In this document: one piece after another, positions 51,717 to 61,141 of the stretch
How positions within the stretch are numbered: the stretch's first letter is position 1
Layout: every line of letters starts with the position of its first letter
Origin: Nostoc sp. ATCC 43529
GTDB lineage: Bacteria > Cyanobacteriota > Cyanobacteriia > Cyanobacteriales > Nostocaceae
Reading direction: 5' to 3'
Length of the DNA stretch: 64,000 nucleotides
Assembly (NCBI GenBank): GCA_003326205.1
Contig: LWTK01000043.1
Location: 62,001-126,000, forward strand
Notes under the pieces: generated by a model
The model's input: the letters and a program-made list of their open reading frames with translations, nothing else
Database searches by the model: none
What the model was told of the DNA's origin: nothing
Translations under genes and position numbers: made by a program

Positions 51717-52595
51717 TTATCTATTTTTGGGATGCCATCTTTCCATCATGACTATGATTTCGGAAATTTCGCATTCGCCACGCCAAACTAAATCAAGTTT
51801 TTTGAGTTGTTCAAGGCTGATACCGCCATCTTCTTCAGCAATGCGGTGATGTTCTGTATCTCCCATTGCTGCTAATAAATGTTGAAAAATAATCAGCTCG
51901 TCAAACTGGGGATTTTCCTCAGGATCGTTGAGAATTAGCATTGCTCGTTCTTCGGACAATCCTTGGAGAGTACTCAGTATAAATCGTGTGGGAAAGTCTG
52001 CATCCTGAAGTTGAGGATGACGCGACACTAACCCAGCCATTAGTACTCCCAGATAAGCCGCTGCTTGAGAATTGCTTAATACCTGAATTTGTTGGATGGC
52101 AATTTCAGTTAAATTGCTAAAAAATGCACAACCTAACTGCTGTTCAATAGCAATAACTCGATCTTCGTTTACTAAAGGTTCTAACTGTGCTTCAAACAAA
52201 AATTTACGTTGCTGTGGCACTTGGCACAGTAAAATTTCCTTGGCGCGATCGCTCATCAGAAGTCTGCCATCAGATCCAAAGCTAAAGTCTTTTCCCGGTT
52301 CTAAACCTCCACTTAAAAGAATTTGAAAAACCTTAGCTTGGGCTTTTTCTTCCATCTGTTCGTATTGCGCTTGCCCAAGAAAAATTCGACAAAACCAACG
52401 GTGACTATCAGAGTCGCATTCCACCATTACTTCGTTAACAATCAAATTAGTTAACTTTTCTGTTCCCACAACTTTTTGCCAGCCTACAATCAAGTTACTA
52501 ACAGCAGCTATGTCACGACGACTCAGCGCCTGGATTAATTGGCGCTTCACATTAGCCACTCGGTCTTTGTTTTGGCCAAATCTGTTGATTTTCAA
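51717..52595 (-). CDS. Conserved hypothetical protein
   Basis: 292-aa ORF, soluble, no recognised domain. Confidence 0.65.
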   Translation of the reverse strand: MKINRFGQNKDRVANVKRQLIQALSRRDIAAVSNLIVGWQKVVGTEKLTNLIVNEVMVECDSDSHRWFCRIFLGQAQYEQMEEKAQAKVFQILLSGGLEPGKDFSFGSDGRLLMSDRAKEILLCQVPQQRKFLFEAQLEPLVNEDRVIAIEQQLGCAFFSNLTEIAIQQIQVLSNSQAAAYLGVLMAGLVSRHPQLQDADFPTRFILSTLQGLSEERAMLILNDPEENPQFDELIIFQHLLAAMGDTEHHRIAEEDGGISLEQLKKLDLVWRGECEISEIIVMMERWHPKNR

Positions 52596-52968
52596 TCTTT
52601 TAGACGCGCTTATTTAGCATTCGATCCGCTATTTTTATCGCATTTGGGGATCGAGTGTCATGGGTGGGATTGCTGAAGAATAGGGATCAAAATAACCTCT
52701 TAATATTATCATTCTTCGTCCCAAGTCTCTTTTTATGCAGAAATCTTACTTAAGTCTGGTAGCATATAACCGTATGCAGCTAGTAACATCTTACCAAAAA
52801 AGAAAAATATTAGTAGTAATATGCAGTATTAGCTAATTAATTGGACTTACAAATGGGTTTTTGCTATGATTATTTTTCTTTTCCGAAGTTTTTATATTTT
52901 AAAATTACCAGTAATAACACGTACACTATAATCAAATAAAATATTCAGACATAAGACTATAATTTATA

Positions 52969-55041
52969 TTGATGGATAGTCACTTCCTAGATAGACGCTA
53001 CCGAATACTAAAAGTTCTCAATGATGGGGAAAAGGCAAAAACCTATTTAGCAGAAGATATTAATCTTCCTGGCAAACAATTTGTAGTCAAGCGGCTATAT
53101 CTTTCTACAAGCAATTCCCAAAATTTAACAATCCTCCACCGCTTGTTAGCTAGTAAGGTAACAACTTTAGAGCAATTCGGACAAGAACACGACCAAATTC
53201 AGAAGCTAGTTGTTTATTTTGAAGAAAACGAAGAATTTTATCTAGTCCAAGAGTTTATTCCTGGGCTACCTTTGACTGATGAAATTTTACCAGCACAACC
53301 TCTGAGGGAAGACCAAGTAATTAGTCTGTTATCAGAGATATTAGAAATTTTGGTAGTTGTGCATAGCCGTGGAGTAATTCACCAACATATTAAACCAGAA
53401 AACATTATTCGCCGTGATTCAGATAAAAAGTTAGTTTTAGTTGATTTTAATACTATTAATGAAGTTAGCACGAATTCTAATTGTCTCGAATATACGCCTA
53501 TAGAGCAAGTTAATGGTAACCTAAAATACAACAGTGATATCTATGCTTTAGGTATAGTTGCGATCGCTGCACTTCTCGGTTTACCAACAAACGAAATATC
53601 TGATCTGCGAAGCCAGAAGAATCGGCTCACAGGTGAAATTATTTGGCAAAATAAAGATTTAAAAATTAACAAAAAATTAGTAAAAATTATTAATAAAATG
53701 GTGCGTTTTGACTATCGAAAACGTTACCAGTATGCAACTGAAGTTTTAGACGATCTAAAAAAGTTAACAAGTGTTGAAGACGAACAGCAAAACGAGCATC
53801 CAAAAAAATTATTCTTAGCCATGACGGGGATAGCTGGTTGTCTCGCACTTGGTGTTACAGGGTGGTTTTTTCAGTTACCAAAATCTGAAAGTAATGCTCA
53901 AAAAAAATTATATCAAGAGGGAGTAAATAAATATGATATAGCAAACTATGAAGGAGCAATTCAAGATTTTAGTCAGCTGATTAAATTAGAACCAAAAAAC
54001 GCTTTAGCTTATAATAAGCGAGGCGATGCTTATTATCGATTAGGAGACTATGAGCAAGCACAAGCAGACTCTAGTCAAGCAATTTTGCTCAATCCTGAAG
54101 ATGCTAATGCTTATTATGACCGGGGATTTGCTTTGTATGAATTAGGCAAGTATAAAGAAGCGATCGCTGATTATACCGAAGCGATTAAGTTAAATTCTCA
54201 AGATGCATACGCTTATTATGGCCGGGGATTAGCCCGCGTTCAAATTAAAGATAATAAAGGGGCATTTGGAGATTTTAGCAAAGCGATCGCCATCAAACCT
54301 GAGTATACCGAAGCCTACTTGCAACGAGGCATTCTCCGCCGTCGCCTCAAACTCAGACAAGCAGCAATCCAAGATTTTGATAAAATAATTAAAATTAACC
54401 CTAGCGATGCTAAAGCCTATTATCAAAGGGGTTTAACTCAAGTTATTAATAAGCAAAAAGATGCAGCCCTGAAAGATTATTCGGATGCCATTAATATTAA
54501 TCCTAAATATATAGAAGCTTATCTAAATCGTGGTGATATTTATAGCGATTTAGGCAACAAAATAGCAGCTACTGAAGATTACAATACTATTTTACAGCTA
54601 GATCCAAAATTTATTGCAGCTTATATCCACAGAGGTATTCACCGTTTTTCTTTCGGAGATTATAAAGGCGCTATTCAAGATTATAGTGAAGCACTAAAAC
54701 TAGATCCTAATGATGTGGCAGCTTACAATAACCGTGGTAACGCCTATCTCGAACTAGGAAATAAAAAAGCTGCAAATCAGGATTATTCACAAGCGATCGC
54801 CATTGATGCTAAAAATGCTTTAGCGTATTATAATCGGGGCGTAATTCGCGCCAAACAGAAAAATAAACAAGGAGCGATCGCAGATTTCAAAAAAGCTGCT
54901 AAATTATTCCAACAACAAGGCGAAAAAGCTAGTTATCAAGATGCCCAAAGGGAAATTGCAATTCTGCAAAACAAGTCAGTAGCAGGAAAAACTACTCGTC
55001 CAAAGTCTGGGAGAAGAGAGAAAAAAGGCAGTAGGGAATAG
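52969..55041 (+). CDS. Ser/Thr kinase-like protein with TM and multiple TPR repeats; degenerate catalytic loop
   Basis: KQFVVKRLYL (VAIK-like Lys); IHQHIKPENIIRR for HRDxKPxN; DFN for DFG; many YYDRGFALYELGKYKEAIADYTEAIKLNSQ-type units. Confidence 0.9.
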   Translation: MMDSHFLDRRYRILKVLNDGEKAKTYLAEDINLPGKQFVVKRLYLSTSNSQNLTILHRLLASKVTTLEQFGQEHDQIQKLVVYFEENEEFYLVQEFIPGLPLTDEILPAQPLREDQVISLLSEILEILVVVHSRGVIHQHIKPENIIRRDSDKKLVLVDFNTINEVSTNSNCLEYTPIEQVNGNLKYNSDIYALGIVAIAALLGLPTNEISDLRSQKNRLTGEIIWQNKDLKINKKLVKIINKMVRFDYRKRYQYATEVLDDLKKLTSVEDEQQNEHPKKLFLAMTGIAGCLALGVTGWFFQLPKSESNAQKKLYQEGVNKYDIANYEGAIQDFSQLIKLEPKNALAYNKRGDAYYRLGDYEQAQADSSQAILLNPEDANAYYDRGFALYELGKYKEAIADYTEAIKLNSQDAYAYYGRGLARVQIKDNKGAFGDFSKAIAIKPEYTEAYLQRGILRRRLKLRQAAIQDFDKIIKINPSDAKAYYQRGLTQVINKQKDAALKDYSDAININPKYIEAYLNRGDIYSDLGNKIAATEDYNTILQLDPKFIAAYIHRGIHRFSFGDYKGAIQDYSEALKLDPNDVAAYNNRGNAYLELGNKKAANQDYSQAIAIDAKNALAYYNRGVIRAKQKNKQGAIADFKKAAKLFQQQGEKASYQDAQREIAILQNKSVAGKTTRPKSGRREKKGSRE

Positions 55042-55460
55042 GGCATGGGGCATGGGGCATGGAAAGAGGACAAGGGGGACAAGGAAGACAAGGTAGCAAT
55101 CTTTCTGCCTTTGTATCCAAAGCGATCGCACTTTATTTTTAGAATATTTGCTACATTTTCAAACTCGAATATAATTAGTTTTTGAATAGAAAGATTCCTG
55201 AAAAATCCGTAAAAATTGATATCAAAATTACATAGCAATTTATAACTAAGTAAGACCGTGTATTCAAATTTTTAACTCCTCAAATATAAATAAATTTTAA
55301 TAACTCAATAGTTATGCAAATATTAATAGTTAAATAATCTTAGGAGAAATAAAAACAAATGGGATCTACATTAGCAGTGGTATTTGCTGGATAGAGTAAT
55401 GCAGATCCTCTTTAAATCTGGAATAACAATTTTTTAATGGCACTAGCAGGCATCCTGAAT

Positions 55461-55572
55461 CAATACAGTTCAGTTAAGCATTTCTTTCTTCTCTTTGCGT
55501 CCTTTGCGTCCTTGGCGGTTCGTTAAAAAATTGAATTTGACCAAGAGTGCTAGCCTTAACTGAACCGTATTG
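55461..55572. mobile_element. 112-bp MITE-like element with 18-bp TIR and 10-bp flanking direct repeat CATCCTGAAT
   Basis: CAATACAGTTCAGTTAAG ... CTTAACTGAACCGTATTG; CATCCTGAAT at 55451-55460 and 55573-55582; core ctctttgcgtcctttgcgtccttggcggttcg. Confidence 0.85.
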
Positions 55573-55627
55573 CATCCTGAATGAGAACTGCCTGGAAAAC
55601 TTGCACTTGAACATCAAGGAAGCAACA

Positions 55628-56338
55628 ATGAGTAGTAATCTCGCCATCAAACTGCGCTCTGGAACTCAACAAGCCCACACCTCAGCAGAAAACGTGGGAT
55701 TTATGAAATGTTTTCTCAAAGGAGTTGTAGACAGAGACTGCTTCACCAAGTTCTTAAGCAACTTGTATTACATCTACAGCGAACTAGAAGCGGCCATAGA
55801 AAGCCATGCAGACCATCCTGTGATTAGTGCGGTTTATTTTCCCGAACTTAATCGCCAAGCTGCACTCGAAAAAGACATGGTGTTCTATTATGGGGATAAT
55901 TGGAGAGAGCAAGTCACCCCCTCATCTGCTGCCCAGACTTACATTGACCGCATTCGGGAAATTTCTGCTAATGAACCGGCTTTATTGCTAGGTCATGCCT
56001 ACACTCGCTACATGGGCGACCTTTCCGGGGGTCAAATGTTACAAAAAATTGCTCAATCAGCCCTCAAGCTTTCTGGCTATGAAGGCACGTCTTTTTACAA
56101 TTTTGAGCGAATTCCTGATAAAAAGGCATTTAAGGATCGGTATCGTCAGGTATTAAATGAACTACCCATTGATGATGCTACAGCAGAACGCATTGTTGTA
56201 GAAGCCAATAATGCCTTTGGGTTGAATTTAAAGATGGCTCAGGAACTAGAAGGAAGTTTAATTAAAGCCCTGGGCCAAGCTGTATTTAATAACCTGACTC
56301 GTTCTCAAAACCCAGGCAGTACGGAAATTGCTATTTAG
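55628..56338 (+). CDS. ho1: Heme oxygenase (biliverdin-producing)
   Basis: MSSNLAIKLRSGTQQAHTSAENVGFMKCFLKG...LLGHAYTRYMGDLSGGQMLQKIAQ. Confidence 0.96.
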   Translation: MSSNLAIKLRSGTQQAHTSAENVGFMKCFLKGVVDRDCFTKFLSNLYYIYSELEAAIESHADHPVISAVYFPELNRQAALEKDMVFYYGDNWREQVTPSSAAQTYIDRIREISANEPALLLGHAYTRYMGDLSGGQMLQKIAQSALKLSGYEGTSFYNFERIPDKKAFKDRYRQVLNELPIDDATAERIVVEANNAFGLNLKMAQELEGSLIKALGQAVFNNLTRSQNPGSTEIAI

Positions 56339-56400
56339 TCATTAGTCATTGGTCATTAGTCATTAGTCATTGGTTATTGGTTATTGGTTATTTCTCCCCC
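56336..56400. repeat. Heptanucleotide array directly after ho1
   Basis: tagtcattagtcattggtcattagtcattagtcattggttattggttattgg. Confidence 0.9.
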
Positions 56401-56466
56401 TGCCTCCCCTGCCTCCCCTGCCCCCTCTGCCCCCACCTCCTCACACATTTATTGGAAAGTAACTCA

Positions 56467-57849
56467 ATGGTTTTTCTATTACCTGGTGTCAAATTTGATT
56501 TGGATTTGATTCAAAAATATGACACTCGCGCACCGAGATATACGAGCTATCCACCGGCTACAGAGTTAAACGAAACATTCACCCAAACTGATTTTAAAGC
56601 TGCGATCGCCGCCTCGAATCAACGCAAAACTCCTCTTTCTTTGTATTTCCACATTCCCTTTTGCCAAAGTGCTTGCTATTTCTGTGGGTGTAACACGGTA
56701 ATTTCTAACAACAAAAAAATTGCTGAACCTTACTTAGAGTATTTGGTTCAAGATATCAAAAACACAGCAGCCTTAATTGATTCAGAAAGAAAAGTGCTGC
56801 AAATTCACTGGGGCGGTGGTACTCCTAATTATTTGGAACGCGACCAAGTAGAATTTATATGGAAAAACATCAATCATTACTTCAACATTGATTCCCAAGC
56901 AGAAATCTCCATCGAAATTAATCCCCGATACATTGATAGAAACTATATTCTGTTTCTCAGACAAATTGGGTTTAATCGCATTAGTTTTGGCATTCAGGAT
57001 TTTAATAGCCAAGTTCAAGTAGCTGTGAATCGCGTCCAGCCTGAAGAAATGTTGTTTGATGTCATGAGTTGGATTAAAGAAGCGAAGTTTGAAAGTGTGA
57101 ATGTAGACCTAATTTATGGTTTACCTTATCAAACTCGCGAAACTTTTCGGGAGACGGTGCAAAAGACTATGGAATTAGATCCTGACCGAATTGTCGTTTT
57201 TAATTTTGCTTATGTACCTTGGCTGAAACCGACGCAAAAAAATATTCCTCAAGAAGCCCTACCACCAGCCGAGGAAAAGTTAGAAATTCTGAAAATGACC
57301 ATTGAAGAATTGACGAATAACCAATATCTATTTATTGGGATGGATCATTTTGCTAAAGTTAATGATGAACTAGCGATCGCTCAACGTAATGGCACTCTCA
57401 AGCGTAATTTTCAGGGCTATACTACCCACGCCGAAACAGAACTTTTTGGTTTTGGTGCCACATCCATAAGTATGCTAGAAGATGCTTATGCTCAAAACCA
57501 CAAAGAATTAAAGGATTATTATCAAACAATTGCAGCAGGTAATTTACCTATTAGTAAAGGTATTAAACTGACTCAAAATGATATCATCAGACGAGATGCT
57601 ATCATGTCTATCATGTCTCACTTCCAGTTACATAAGCAAGACATTGAAAGCAAGTATCATATCAGTTTTGATGAATATTTCTCTGAGGAACTAGAGGCCT
57701 TAAAACCACTAGAAGCCGATGGTCTGGTGAGTTTATCAAAAAATCACATCCAAATCACAGACATCGGTAGATTACTAGTCAGAAATATTGCCGTCATATT
57801 TGATACTCATACAAGAACGCGAGAGTCAAAATTCTCTCGTGCTATTTAA
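56467..57849 (+). CDS. hemN: Oxygen-independent coproporphyrinogen III oxidase
   Basis: YDTRAPRYTSYPPATEL; PLSLYFHIPFCQSACYFCGCNTVISNN (radical SAM CxxxCxxCxC); HWGGGTPNYL. Confidence 0.95.
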   Translation: MVFLLPGVKFDLDLIQKYDTRAPRYTSYPPATELNETFTQTDFKAAIAASNQRKTPLSLYFHIPFCQSACYFCGCNTVISNNKKIAEPYLEYLVQDIKNTAALIDSERKVLQIHWGGGTPNYLERDQVEFIWKNINHYFNIDSQAEISIEINPRYIDRNYILFLRQIGFNRISFGIQDFNSQVQVAVNRVQPEEMLFDVMSWIKEAKFESVNVDLIYGLPYQTRETFRETVQKTMELDPDRIVVFNFAYVPWLKPTQKNIPQEALPPAEEKLEILKMTIEELTNNQYLFIGMDHFAKVNDELAIAQRNGTLKRNFQGYTTHAETELFGFGATSISMLEDAYAQNHKELKDYYQTIAAGNLPISKGIKLTQNDIIRRDAIMSIMSHFQLHKQDIESKYHISFDEYFSEELEALKPLEADGLVSLSKNHIQITDIGRLLVRNIAVIFDTHTRTRESKFSRAI

Positions 57850-58490
57850 GGCAATAGGCAATAGATTTTTTCATAAATCAAAAGCTTTCACCCTAAATCC
57901 CTCTCCCATGTTTGGAAGAGGGAGTTTGAAATTTGCTCCCCTTCTCCCAATTGTGGGAGAAGGGGTTGGGGGATGAGGGCAAGAGGTCTAATAGGTAATA
58001 GATTTTTTCATCAATGATTTAGATTACTATATGTAATACTAAATCATTTGTGAAATTTTGCAGGTTTGTATCCTTGACTTCTTTAGGAAGTTGGGGATTT
58101 AATTTTTCATAAATTTTACATCTCCAAAAAGTTAGATAAAAAGATTACATCTTCAGATAGATATAGAAAGTTAAGATTATCTATTTTTCTCATTAATCGA
58201 GAATTATGTTATTCTCAGGAATCTAGTTTTGTAATCAATCAAGCATAATATAAAATTCAAAATTCAATAATTGGCTAACTCATTTCGCTAGCAAAAACTT
58301 TCATTGACGATTTTCATGCTATACATGCCAAATGCGAATTCTCATGTAATTTCGATACAGCCTCTTTTATCTAATATCTAACTTTTGGATTTAGCATTTA
58401 TCCCGCGTGATAGAAAGAATTGTGAATTAAAGTTGATAGCTTATATACAAGTCGAATATTTGTCAAACTGTTTTTTGGAAGCTTAAATCT

Positions 58491-59183
58491 ATGTTCTTTC
58501 ATAAAAAAGATCCTATTCATGTAGTCAACGTTAAGGAACCAAACCCTCGTTTTGCTCAATTACTTTTAGAGCAATTTGGGGGAGCGACCGGAGAACTAAG
58601 CGCAGCTTTGCAATATTGGGTTCAATCATTCCATGTGGAAAACGCTGGAATTAAAGATATGCTCCAAGATATTGCGATCGAAGAATTTAGCCATCTAGAA
58701 ATGGTTGGTAAACTCATCGAAGTTCATACGAAAAATACCGATCAAACAGAAGCTTATAAAAGTACTCTCTTTGCAGTAAGAGGTATGGGCCCTCACTTTT
58801 TAGATAGTCAGGGTAACGCTTGGACTGCAAGTTACTTGAATGAAGGCGGAGATGTAGTCCGTGATTTGAGAGCTAATATTGCAGCCGAAGCTGGCGCTCG
58901 TCAGACTTACGAAGAGTTGATTAAGCTAGCAAGTGATGAAGGAACCAAAGAAACTTTAGTCCATCTTTTAACACGAGAAATTTCTCATACCCAGATGTTT
59001 ATGAAAGCTCTAGATTCTCTGGGTAAGTTAACAGATCCATTCTTTGGTAATATTCAACCAGATGAAACTGTTGCGCTTTACTATAACTTATCCACAAACG
59101 GCAATGGTAAAGATGAGCGTGGCCCTTGGAATTCTGAGCCAACATTCAAATACATTGCAAATCCCCTAGAAAGCCACTCTTAA
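58491..59183 (+). CDS. Manganese catalase family (ferritin-like) protein
   Basis: LLLEQFGGATGELSAALQYWVQSFHVENAGIKDMLQDIAIEEFSHLEMVGKLIE...NIAAEAGARQTYEELIKL...REISHTQMF. Confidence 0.9.
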   Translation: MFFHKKDPIHVVNVKEPNPRFAQLLLEQFGGATGELSAALQYWVQSFHVENAGIKDMLQDIAIEEFSHLEMVGKLIEVHTKNTDQTEAYKSTLFAVRGMGPHFLDSQGNAWTASYLNEGGDVVRDLRANIAAEAGARQTYEELIKLASDEGTKETLVHLLTREISHTQMFMKALDSLGKLTDPFFGNIQPDETVALYYNLSTNGNGKDERGPWNSEPTFKYIANPLESHS

Positions 59184-59280
59184 TTCCATAGTTAGCAGTT
59201 AGAAAATAAGTTAATATCAGCAAATATTTTGAATCATTAACAAGCTGTATTTGCTGATATTAGTTTCGATAGGACACACC

Positions 59281-59807
59281 ATAGGGGCACACATCTGTCA
59301 TTGGTGTTAACTTAAGCTCAAAGCTATATCAGGTAGGCGTTTTGCACATCCCTCACGCCCTCATCCCCTAACCCCTTCTCCCACAGGAGAAGGGGAATTA
59401 AATCTCTGGCTCCCCTCTCCCAAAGGGAGCTACCGTATACACACAAGTCTTTTAGAATTGTTGCGTAACGTAGAGAAGAGAAAGTTAATTATTGCAAGTC
59501 GATGCAACAAAGGTGCAGGTCGATGCAACAAAGGTGCAAGTCGATGCAACAAAGGTGCAGGTCGATGCAACAAAGGTGCAGGTCGATGCAACAAAGGTGC
59601 AAGTCGATGCAACAAAGGTGCAAGTCGATGCAACAAAGGTGCAGGTCGATGCAACAAAGGTGCAAGTCGATGCAACAAAGGTGCAAGTAAAGAGACTTGT
59701 GTGTATACCATAGCCCAAAGGGAGAGGGGCTGGGGGTGAGGGCGAAACCTTCTCACAAAGCAGGTTTCACGTTAAGTTGACACCAATGCACATCTGTGTG
59801 CCCCTAT
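59281..59807. mobile_element. 527-bp nested inverted-repeat element
   Basis: Outer TIR ATAGGGGCACACATCTGTCATTGGTGTTAACTTAAG vs reverse complement of right end ATAGGGGCACACAGATGTGCATTGGTGTCAACTTAAC; inner arms ctaccgtatacacacaagtctttt / aagagacttgtgtgtataccatag. Confidence 0.75.
59494..59689. repeat. 21-bp tandem repeat, 9 copies (GATGCAACAAAGGTGCARGTC)
   Basis: Copies start at 59501, 59522, 59543, 59564, 59585, 59606, 59627, 59648, 59669; one A/G-variable position. Confidence 0.97.
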
Positions 59808-59970
59808 AAATGGCTATAAACATTCAGCCACACGCAACAATACAGAGTAATGTTTCTGAATTCAGAAATTGCAGCAGATTTAGTGAAATACACACCTTCA
59901 CTCTAATAGCTAAGCATAAAGCTTGTTTCACTCTTGAATTCTGAATTCCATTTAATTCAACCCTAAATCA

Positions 59971-60108
59971 ACGTGAATTCGATGTATAGGATTTTGACCT
60001 CACCCCCAGCCTAATAGGAGAGGGGAGCAAAAAGCCTAATTTTTCTTTACTCCTCCCTCTCCTGGTAGGAGAGGGAGGCCGGGTGGGTGAGGTCTGCCGA
60101 ATTCACGT
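59971..60108. mobile_element. 138-bp MITE-like palindromic element, copy 1
   Basis: ACGTGAATTCG ... CGAATTCACGT termini; flanking TAAATCA at 59964-59970 and 60109-60115; near-copy at 62073-62215. Confidence 0.8.
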
Positions 60109-60140
60109 TAAATCAAAAGTATAGAGCAGGAGATTGATTT

Positions 60141-60881
60141 GTGATTGTCAACGCGACTCAAAATGGTTGGGAAATTATTTATCATCGTGCCCATGCTTTG
60201 TTAGCAGCACAGCTAGCAGGACAATGGCGGCGTAAAGATGCTCCAGTCCGATTATATGAAACAGTAGCTGCAATTTCCCATCACGATGATTTAGAAAAAG
60301 AGTGGGAAGACTATAATCTGACTAAAGCTGGTGCGCCAAGAGACTTCACTCTGATGAGTGACAGTGATATTGAAGCCGGTGTTGAGAAAACTGCTAATTT
60401 GGCTAAGAATGCCCTTTACCGTGGACGGTGGGTAGCTCTATTAATTTCTATGCACATTAGTCGTTTAAATGAGCCAAGCCGGGGTCAGTCTCCAAAACTA
60501 GACAAACTTTTAGACGAGCAACTCGAAAATCAAAAACGTTGGCGCGAGGAATTAGGTATTGAAAAGGAAGAAGTTGATGCAGCTTATGCATTTATGCAAT
60601 GGTGCGATCGCCTTTCTCTGATCCTCTGTAAACAAGAATTACCTGCTGATGAACGCTTTTTAGAAATTACCAAAGGCCCCGACGGTCAACGCTATGATAT
60701 CATGCAACGCAGCGATCGCTTAGTTGTTGTCAAACCCTGGCCTTTCCAAGACGAGAAATTCACCGTCAACATCGAAGCTTGCGACCTCTCCCAGATCGAA
60801 TTTGAGAGCGACGCCGAACTCACTAAAGCACTACAACAAGCCCCCATCAAAGTATTAGAGTGGACGTTTGTTAAGAGTTAG
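60141..60881 (+). CDS. DUF3891 family protein
   Basis: [20 protein letters not shown]...[21 protein letters not shown]. Confidence 0.85.
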   Translation: MIVNATQNGWEIIYHRAHALLAAQLAGQWRRKDAPVRLYETVAAISHHDDLEKEWEDYNLTKAGAPRDFTLMSDSDIEAGVEKTANLAKNALYRGRWVALLISMHISRLNEPSRGQSPKLDKLLDEQLENQKRWREELGIEKEEVDAAYAFMQWCDRLSLILCKQELPADERFLEITKGPDGQRYDIMQRSDRLVVVKPWPFQDEKFTVNIEACDLSQIEFESDAELTKALQQAPIKVLEWTFVKS

Positions 60882-60954
60882 ATACCTATGGCATTTGTCA
60901 ACTAGGTTAAGCTACAAACCGATGGTCAAACCCTCACTCCAAAAGAATTTACAG

Positions 60955-61036
60955 CTTATTGCCTATTGCCTATTGCCCATTGCCTATTGCCTAGAGCCTT
61001 TTGCCTATTGCCCATTGCCTATTGCCCATTGCCCAG
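60955..61036. repeat. Heptanucleotide array (TTGCCTA/TTGCCCA)
   Basis: cttattgcctattgcctattgcccattgcctattgcc... Confidence 0.92.
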
Positions 61037-61141
61037 AGCCTTTACAACTCAGTATTTAATCAAAAAAGAGCCAGAGAAGTAATTTTCTGGCTCAAAGCTG
61101 GAGACAAAAAATCATCAAATAACGGCTAACTTGAGCAAGAA

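Noticed and set aside
51717-52595. Assigning a regulatory function to the 292-aa protein
   Set aside because: No recognisable motif; left as hypothetical.
59494-59690. CRISPR array
   Set aside because: Contiguous 21-bp direct repeats without unique spacers, and no cas genes nearby.
59430-59756. Multiple overlapping ORFs (108, 93, 77, 73, 65 and 62 aa) encoding repetitive peptides
   Set aside because: Artefact of the 21-bp tandem repeat, a multiple of 3 and open in several frames; no RBS or conserved protein signature.
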